64,000 bases of DNA from NCBI RefSeq assembly GCF_036002945.1, contig NZ_CP108529.1, forward strand, positions 8,117,001 to 8,181,000, read 5' to 3'. The notes under the pieces were generated by a model that was given only the letters and a program-made list of their open reading frames with translations, ran no database searches and had not been told where the DNA came from. How positions within the stretch are numbered: the first letter of the stretch is position 1; each line of letters begins with the position of its first letter. The translations under genes and the position numbers were made by a program. Positions 58,981 through 64,000 of the stretch are shown piece by piece. Origin of the DNA: Streptomyces sp. NBC_01224. Its GTDB lineage: Bacteria > Actinomycetota > Actinomycetes > Streptomycetales > Streptomycetaceae.

Positions 58981-58996
58981 GGCAAAGCTTTTTGTC
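58981..58996. promoter_or_regulatory. Degenerate operator of redox module copy 3
   Basis: GGCAAAGCTTTTTGTC sits in the same relative place as the copy 1 and copy 2 palindromes and within the same 'AAATGGCAA' context as copy 1, but the symmetry is weaker. No XRE gene flanks it here, so regulation would have to come in trans. Confidence 0.5.
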
Positions 58997-59009
58997 GGCC
59001 TCCTGACCG

Positions 59010-60488
59010 GTGGTGCACGCTCGGGGTGGAGGTGATCGCCATGAGGTACGACGAACCAATGCGAAGAACGCCACTGCTGACGATGGCGTGTACGACGTGG
59101 TGGTTGTGGGCGCGGGCGCGGCAGAACTGAGTACAGCCCTGGTCCTGGCCAGGGCCCGTCGCCGGGTCGCGGTGGTGGATGCGGGCGAGCCGCGCAACGC
59201 TCCCGCCGCGCATATGCACGGCTTCCTGTCCCGGGACGGGATGTCCCCGGCCGACCTGCTGGCGGTGGGCCGGGCCGAGGTCGCCGCTTACGGGGTGGAC
59301 CTGTTCGAGGGCCGTGTGGATCAGATCGACCCCGGCTTCCTCGTCCGTCTGGACGGCGGTGCGGTACTCGGCGCCCGCCGGATCGTCGTGGCCACCGGAC
59401 TGCGGGACGAGCTTCCCGCGATCCCCGGTGTACGGGAACGGTGGGGCAAGGACCTGCTGTTATGCCCCTACTGCCATGCGTATGAGGTACGCGACCAGCC
59501 CCTTGGGGTGCTGGGCACCCACCCCGGCGCGGTGCGGCACGCGCTGCTGTTGCGGCAGTGGTCGCACGACGTCGTCTTCTTCGCGCACACCCTGGATCTC
59601 GGCGCGGAGGAGCGCGAACAGCTGGCCGCCCGCGGCAGCGTCGTCGCCGACGGGACCGTCAAGCGTCTGGTGACGGAAGGCGACCGATTGCGTGGCGTCG
59701 AGCTGGTTGAGGGCCATGTCGTCCCCCGCTCCGCGGTCTTCGTCTTTCCGCACATGGTGCTCCACGACACCCTGCTCACCGGCCGGGGGTGCGAGCGGGA
59801 TCACAACGGCTGGGTGACCACCGACGATGCGGGCCGGACCAGCGCGTTCGGGGTGTGGGCGGTCGGCAACGTATCCGACCCGAAGGCGCTCGTGATCACC
59901 GCTGCGGGGCAGGGAGCGGCGGCCGCGTTCGCCCTCAACCATGACCTGGTCGCGGAGGACGTCGAGCGTGCCGTCAAGAACGGCAGCTCGTCGTCTCGGG
60001 AGCCCCAGCGCTTTCCGCGGCCGGCGCCACGAACGCCTTGTCCGACTGACCCTCCCGGGTCGTTTCGCCGGTCGGCTCCTGGTGGATGCCGTCCCGGCCC
60101 GCCCAGTCGTACGCATGCACGAACACACCAACAAGGAGAGTTTCACCATGGCGGCAAAGCCCGCAGGTTCGTGGACAGCGTCACCGAGGAGATATTTCCC
60201 GCCCGCGTGCTGCAGGCGAAGCGCCCCGTCCTGGTCCAGTTCTGGGCCGCGTGGTGCGGGCCGTGCACCAGGGTCACTCCCATCGTCGAGCAGTTGGCCG
60301 CCGAGCATGCGGGCGTCCTGGACGTCGTCAAGGTCAACGTCGATGAGGAGCCCGGACTGGCGGACCGGCACGGCATCTCCTCGATCCCCGCTTTCGTCGT
60401 CTACGCCGACGGCACCCTTGCGAAGGCATGGACGGGCGCCGCCCCGAAGCCCCTCCTGGAACGAAACCTCGGCCCCTTCCTTCGCTGA
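59010..60488 (+). CDS. Oxidoreductase-thioredoxin reading frame (module copy 3), probably decaying
   Basis: One frame of 492 codons joins the flavin oxidoreductase (to about 59990) and the thioredoxin (from about 60170) by a roughly 60-residue Pro/Arg-rich linker. CPYC ('LLLCPYCHAYEVRDQ') and the thioredoxin site W-C-G-P-C with 'SSIPAFVVYADG' are intact. Three lesions are visible: the well-placed start (GGAGG then ATG 59041) is out of frame; the FAD motif reads G-A-G-A-A-E instead of G-A-G-A-A-G; and the thioredoxin's own ATG (60148, after AAGGAGAG) is put out of frame by one missing base relative to copy 1. A fusion could be made from GTG 59010/59013, but decay is more likely. Confidence 0.7.
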   Translation: MVHARGGGDRHEVRRTNAKNATADDGVYDVVVVGAGAAELSTALVLARARRRVAVVDAGEPRNAPAAHMHGFLSRDGMSPADLLAVGRAEVAAYGVDLFEGRVDQIDPGFLVRLDGGAVLGARRIVVATGLRDELPAIPGVRERWGKDLLLCPYCHAYEVRDQPLGVLGTHPGAVRHALLLRQWSHDVVFFAHTLDLGAEEREQLAARGSVVADGTVKRLVTEGDRLRGVELVEGHVVPRSAVFVFPHMVLHDTLLTGRGCERDHNGWVTTDDAGRTSAFGVWAVGNVSDPKALVITAAGQGAAAAFALNHDLVAEDVERAVKNGSSSSREPQRFPRPAPRTPCPTDPPGSFRRSAPGGCRPGPPSRTHARTHQQGEFHHGGKARRFVDSVTEEIFPARVLQAKRPVLVQFWAAWCGPCTRVTPIVEQLAAEHAGVLDVVKVNVDEEPGLADRHGISSIPAFVVYADGTLAKAWTGAAPKPLLERNLGPFLR

Positions 60489-60576
60489 GCCCCGGTGGGC
60501 ACCACCTGCTCGGCGCGGCGGCGGTCGGGCCGAGCAGGCGGTGCCCACCGTCCGTGCCGCTGGAACTGGAGGACTC

Positions 60577-61968
60577 ATGAACGCACATCACGATCAGGAC
60601 ATCGAGTGGGACGCCCTGGGCGTGCACCGGGAACGCGAGGCAGGCCTGCACGCTCCCGCCCTCGCACAGACGATGGACTGGTTGCGGGATCTGTTGCGGA
60701 CCAGCGGTGGCGGACACACTCCTGTCCACCGGGTGCTGGACATCGGCAGCGGGCCGGGGGTGGTCACGTGCCTGTTGGTGCGCACTTTTCCGGACGCCGA
60801 GGTTGTCGCTGTCGACCAGTCGCCCGGCATCCTGGAGAGGGTCCGCTCGCGCGCGGTGGCGCAAGGAATAGGAAGCCGCGTCGTCACTCAACTGAGGGAA
60901 TCCCCAGGTGAGTTCGGATGGCCGAATTCCGCGGATCTGATCTGGATCCGAAACGGCTTCCACCGCATCGGGGACCAGGAAGCGGCCTTGCGCTCCCTGG
61001 CCGGCTGCTTGCGGCCTGGCGGGCTCGTTGCCGTCGCGGGAAGCGGGCTGTCCCCGCGATTTCTGCCCCGTGACATCGGCATGGGGCGTCCAGGCCTGCA
61101 AGCCCGCCTGGACGCCGCCTCCGAGGACGCCTTCGGCGACATGCGCGACCAACTGCCCCGATCGGTCAGGACGGTGGAGGACTGGCCGGCCATGCTCGCC
61201 CGGGCCGGACTCATCCCCAGCGGGACACGTAGCTTCTTCACCGACCTCCCGTCACCCCTCGGAATGTCCGCGCGCGAGCATCTGCAGATGTACCTGACCT
61301 GGCTGCGCGATCAGATAGGTGACCGACTGGAGCCGGAGGACCGCGCAACCCTGGAGCGTCTGGCGGACAGCGACACATGCACCGGCATCCTCGGCCGTCC
61401 TGACGCCTTCTATCTCACGGCCACCACTGTCCACACAGCCCGCTTCTGCCGCAGCTTCGAGCAGGCAATGCCCGTGAACCCGCGTACCCGTGGATCGATG
61501 CACGGTCGAGCAGCTTGCGGTAGTTCCCTACGACGAGCATCGGCCCGTTCGGTACACGGCTCTCAAGTCCCGTATCAGGGAGGCACTGGGGGGACAGGGC
61601 CCTCGAAATCTCTTATACCGCCTTCACTGCGGTGCCGGATCTCATGGCCAAAGACGTCATCGACATCGGCCTCACCGTCGCGGACCCCGGCTGGGAGGAG
61701 ACGTATGTTCCGCAACTCACCGCACTCGGCTACGACACTCACCTGTGCGAGCCGTGGTGCACGAGCACCGCATGCTTCGGCTCGCACATCCACGCGTGAA
61801 TCTTCACGTGTTCGGGTCCGGCGCGCCCGAACTCTCCCGGCACTTGCGGGGGACCGGGGTGGGGCCGTCACCGTCCCGCCATCCTGTCACGCCTTCGGTA
61901 CCCGGCTCCGTGCTCACCCGTCGCGGCGTTGCCCTGCGGACTCGGTATCCCTGACAGCCTCGTCGTAG
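60577..61968 (+). CDS. SAM-dependent methyltransferase with read-through tail (module copy 3)
   Basis: The first roughly 295 residues are a class I methyltransferase like that at 11727: 'VLDIGSGPGVVTCLLVRTFP', 'VVAVDQSPGILERVR', 'NSADLIWIRNGFHRIGDQEA' and the closing 'PDAFYLTATTVHTARFC'. ATG 60577 follows GGAGG. The natural stop is lost, and the frame runs another 165 codons of low-complexity Ser/Arg-rich sequence through a GrpB remnant. The enzymatic core looks intact but the tail may destabilise it. It lacks the His-rich start of copy 1 (only 'NAHHDQD'). Confidence 0.8.
   Translation: MNAHHDQDIEWDALGVHREREAGLHAPALAQTMDWLRDLLRTSGGGHTPVHRVLDIGSGPGVVTCLLVRTFPDAEVVAVDQSPGILERVRSRAVAQGIGSRVVTQLRESPGEFGWPNSADLIWIRNGFHRIGDQEAALRSLAGCLRPGGLVAVAGSGLSPRFLPRDIGMGRPGLQARLDAASEDAFGDMRDQLPRSVRTVEDWPAMLARAGLIPSGTRSFFTDLPSPLGMSAREHLQMYLTWLRDQIGDRLEPEDRATLERLADSDTCTGILGRPDAFYLTATTVHTARFCRSFEQAMPVNPRTRGSMHGRAACGSSLRRASARSVHGSQVPYQGGTGGTGPSKSLIPPSLRCRISWPKTSSTSASPSRTPAGRRRMFRNSPHSATTLTCASRGARAPHASARTSTRESSRVRVRRARTLPALAGDRGGAVTVPPSCHAFGTRLRAHPSRRCPADSVSLTASS
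61490..61799 (+). pseudogene. GrpB-family (UPF0157) nucleotidyltransferase-like protein, remnant
   Basis: One frame gives 'VVPYDEHRPVRYTALKSRIR' and, after a shift near 61600, 'YTAFTAVPDLMAKDVIDIGL', 'VADPGWEETYVPQLTALGYD'. The TAVP.L.AKDVIDI pattern is diagnostic of GrpB. The gene is frameshifted and lacks its C-terminal half. It overlaps the tail of the methyltransferase frame. Confidence 0.75.
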
Positions 61969-62831
61969 AGGCGAAAGAGGCGGACGTGCTGCTCCGCCGG
62001 TGTGCCGGTCTTCCCCAGCCGGTCAAGGAGCTGCCAGCACTGTGCGACGAGCCGGCGTGCCTCGGTTCCCGGCCAGGGCTGGGGGAGCAGTTCGGGCGGC
62101 AGAAGAGGATCGGGCTCCATGGCACGGGTGAATTCGGCGGCCAGTTCGACCGCGATGGTCAGCTGCTGGGGCGAGGAGAGACCGGCCTCGTCCTGGAGTT
62201 GGCGCAGGCGCGGCTCGGCCACGGAGGCGAGTTGCCGGTAGCGATCGGCGATCTCTTCCTGCGGCCACAGGGTGCGGGCAAGCGCGGCCGGATCGCGCAC
62301 ATCGCCCTGGCGCAGGTCGTCGGTGGTAAGAAGGGTGAGGCGGTCGTGGATGCCAAGCTGGCGAGCCTCGTCCTCGACGTAGGGTTCCCATGCGTTGGCG
62401 CTGACGTAGAGGCCGCCTTGGACGGGGGCGCCACCGAGCCGGGTGAGAACGGTGCGCAGGGTGTCGCGCGCCGTACGAGTGTCTTCGGGTACAGCGAATG
62501 CGACCAGGTGCCAGATGCCGTCCCAAGGGGCGAGGCCTGTGTCCTGCCGGAAAGCGTGCGCGACGAACTCGACGTCCGGCCCCAGGGCCTGCGCGGTGGC
62601 GCCGGTCGTCCGTAGCAGTGCTTTGCGCCCTCTGCCTTCCTGGACGAAGCGCCCCTCTGCTACCAGCCGCTTGATGCACAGACGTACCTGCTGGTCGGTC
62701 ATGCCGAGCAGATCGGCAGCGGCGTAGAGCTCGCCGGCGTCGACCGTGTGGTCGGTACGGATCAGCGCCTCGACGAGCATTCGGGTGGGGACCTGGACAG
62801 GTGCTGTTGGCTTGTGGAGCGAGTCAGTCAT
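61914..62831 (-). CDS. PaaX-family transcriptional regulator
   Basis: The 305-residue protein has a PaaX winged helix (about 15-85, 'VDAGELYAAADLLGMTDQQV' and 'KRLVAEGRFVQEGRGRKALL'), a central PaaX domain ('PWDGIWHLVAFAVPEDTRTA', 'GGLYVSANAWEPYVEDEARQ') and a PaaX_C helical tail. Relatives repress phenylacetate and other aromatic pathways and respond to CoA thioesters; no such pathway is in the window. The start ATG at 62831 is where the fold begins; an open frame upstream is a GNAT remnant. Confidence 0.88.
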   Translation of the reverse strand: MTDSLHKPTAPVQVPTRMLVEALIRTDHTVDAGELYAAADLLGMTDQQVRLCIKRLVAEGRFVQEGRGRKALLRTTGATAQALGPDVEFVAHAFRQDTGLAPWDGIWHLVAFAVPEDTRTARDTLRTVLTRLGGAPVQGGLYVSANAWEPYVEDEARQLGIHDRLTLLTTDDLRQGDVRDPAALARTLWPQEEIADRYRQLASVAEPRLRQLQDEAGLSSPQQLTIAVELAAEFTRAMEPDPLLPPELLPQPWPGTEARRLVAQCWQLLDRLGKTGTPAEQHVRLFRLYDEAVRDTESAGQRRDG

Positions 62832-62889
62832 GAAGTGGCGGGCCTTTCTGGTACGTCCAAGGGCGCGGCGTATCGTGGTGACCGAACCG

Positions 62890-63098
62890 CACCCCAGCAG
62901 GTCGCGCGGCCGGGATGTGCGCTCGGTGTACACGGGACGGTATCCGTGCCGCTCGTACATTGTCCTGGCGCGGGGGTTCACGCCGACGTCCAGCCCGATA
63001 TCCCGGCAGCAGCGCTCCCTCACGAGGGCGAGCCGAGCGCGGCGGGGAGCGGCACCCCGCCACGCCCGTCGCGCCTGTCGGAGGCGGGGTACAAGCAC
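62890..63098 (-). pseudogene. GNAT acetyltransferase, C-terminal remnant
   Basis: The minus strand encodes 'DIGLDVGVNPRARTMYERHG' and 'YRPVYTER', the last strand-helix-strand of a GNAT fold (LxVxxxNxxAxxxYExxGF). It is in frame with the PaaX gene but contributes nothing to that fold; the rest of the acetyltransferase is missing. Confidence 0.65.
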
Positions 63099-63179
63099 CC
63101 GGGGTACCGAGGTGGGCGGCTCACGCCCCGCGGTGCCGAGGGAGCTCCCCTCTCGCTCGAACCGGGCGTGGTTCGGGAC

Positions 63180-64000
63180 CTATGGGCTGTCCCAGAACGA
63201 GCCGAGCATGACGGCGAGCTCGTCGACGCGCTCGATCTGCGGCATGTGGCCGGTTCGGGAGAACAGGTGGGTGCGTGCCCGGGGGAGAGCGGACGCGGCG
63301 TTCACGAGATGGGTGGCAGGCAGGATCCTGTCGTGGGTGCCCCAGACAACGAGCGTGGGGATGTCGAGTGCCGAGACCTCTGTGAGCAGCTCCTTGCGCC
63401 AGCCGCGGTGTACGCCACGCCACGAACCGAGGGCATGGGACTGGCGCCGGAACGTCCGTGCCGCCCCCTCGCGACGGGAGAGAGCGAGTGCCAGGGCGAC
63501 CCGTTCGGGCGTGGCGAAGGCCGGGTCGTAGAAGATGGAGCGCTCAGACAGCAGCGCGCTGTCCGTATGGGGACGCAGAAGTAGCCGCCAGAGCAGCGGA
63601 AGGTCGAGGATGCGCAGGGTCCAGGTGACGTCGCGGCCGAACCCTGCGCTGTTGAGCAGTGCCAATGACGCCACCCGTGCGGGGGCACCGGCGGCGAGCC
63701 GCATCGCGACGGCGCCACCCAGCGAATTGCCCACCACATGCGCGCCCAGGGGAACCCCGAGCGCGTCCAGGGTCCCTTCGACGTGCTGGGCCAGTGATGC
63801 GAGGCGGCAGTCCGGCAGGGCTTGGGACTGCCCGAAGCCCGCGAGGTCGATGGCGATCAGCTGGTACGCGCTCAGAGCGGCCCGCAGCGGCTCCCAGTCC
63901 TCCAGGCTGCGGCCCAGTCCGTGCAGCAGGATCACGGGCGGGCCGGTGCCCGTCGCGGCGTAACGGACGCGAAACCCCCCGACCTCGACGAATTCCGCTG
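63180..64000 (-). CDS. Alpha/beta hydrolase, 5' end outside the window
   Basis: The frame is open to the window edge ('EFVEVGGFRVRYAATGTGPP' precedes 'ILLHGLGRS'), so the start is not seen. Motifs: oxyanion 'HGLGRSLEDW', nucleophile Ser in 'VVGNSLGGAVAMRLAAG', acid Asp in 'VVWGTHDRILPA' and catalytic His in 'FSRTGHMPQIERVDE'. This is a standard cytosolic esterase/lipase/C-C hydrolase fold with a cap domain around 'LLLRPHTDSALLSERS'. Substrate unknown. Confidence 0.88.
   Translation of the reverse strand, partial: AEFVEVGGFRVRYAATGTGPPVILLHGLGRSLEDWEPLRAALSAYQLIAIDLAGFGQSQALPDCRLASLAQHVEGTLDALGVPLGAHVVGNSLGGAVAMRLAAGAPARVASLALLNSAGFGRDVTWTLRILDLPLLWRLLLRPHTDSALLSERSIFYDPAFATPERVALALALSRREGAARTFRRQSHALGSWRGVHRGWRKELLTEVSALDIPTLVVWGTHDRILPATHLVNAASALPRARTHLFSRTGHMPQIERVDELAVMLGSFWDSP

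Noticed and set aside
59941..60576. In-frame upstream extension of the copy 3 methyltransferase, including the SD-linked ATG at 60148
   Set aside because: This frame is an out-of-frame reading of the thioredoxin; the methyltransferase has its own GGAGG and ATG at 60577.
1..64000. CRISPR arrays, tRNA or rRNA genes
   Set aside because: No regularly spaced short repeats or cloverleaf-like conserved sequences were noticed by eye; a tRNAscan or Infernal run would be needed to exclude small RNAs.

Overview
The window is high-G+C DNA with strongly GC-biased third codon positions, many GTG starts and ATGA/GTGA gene overlaps. It carries Streptomyces-type families (Rhs/YD toxin, ECF41 sigma factor with its carboxymuconolactone decarboxylase partner, TAP-type secreted peptidase, PadR-HAAS pair, PaaX and YheO regulators). 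It looks like an accessory part of a Streptomyces or close actinomycete chromosome: intact operons are separated by belts of insertion-sequence debris and broken genes.

Layout. 1-5.0 kb: the end of an Rhs polymorphic toxin with a deaminase-like tip, and a convergent ankyrin-repeat protein that may be its immunity partner. 5.0-9.2 kb: an Lrp remnant, a complete IS1380-type element with 4-bp target duplications, the stub of a second copy cut by a complete IS6-type element, and a DnaQ-like exonuclease whose 5' end touches that element. 9.3-17.1 kb: two copies of a redox module (XRE regulator, CPYC flavin disulfide oxidoreductase, thioredoxin, SAM methyltransferase); in copy 2 the thioredoxin is cut and fused to a MocR regulator. 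17.2-18.8 kb: an ECF41 sigma factor and its target gene. 18.9-21.1 kb: IS110 and IS3 debris.

21.1-34.9 kb: a single-strand gene train with a penicillin-binding-like serine hydrolase, a five-gene dipeptide/oligopeptide ABC importer, a giant S9 peptidase/beta-lactamase-fold fusion, an M20 hydrolase, a GNAT acyltransferase and an N-succinylamino-acid racemase-type enolase. The last three are the family set known to convert D-amino acids irreversibly to L-amino acids by N-succinylation, racemisation and desuccinylation. With the importer and peptidases they suggest uptake and salvage of D-amino-acid-containing peptides. Past some transposase remnants lie a PucR regulator and a second cassette (YheO/DauR-type regulator, aminotransferase, ornithine cyclodeaminase-family enzyme), then a secreted S33 peptidase (38-43 kb).

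43.5-49.7 kb: a chimeric dehydrogenase/ferredoxin-reductase gene, a TetR-MFS pair around a perfect palindrome, and a MerR-MFS pair around a MerR-type promoter. 49.8-55.8 kb: a graveyard (alcohol dehydrogenase, IclR, shuffled aldehyde dehydrogenase, IS701, integrase, aminoglycoside kinase, IS110, IS3 and Lrp fragments) enclosing an intact PadR-HAAS locus with two small membrane proteins. 56.7-58.9 kb: a Baeyer-Villiger-type monooxygenase and a small membrane protein. 59.0-61.8 kb: a third, decaying copy of the redox module with oxidoreductase and thioredoxin in one reading frame, running into a GrpB remnant. 61.9-64.0 kb: a PaaX-type regulator, a GNAT remnant and an alpha/beta hydrolase that leaves the window.

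No tRNA, rRNA or CRISPR array was recognised.
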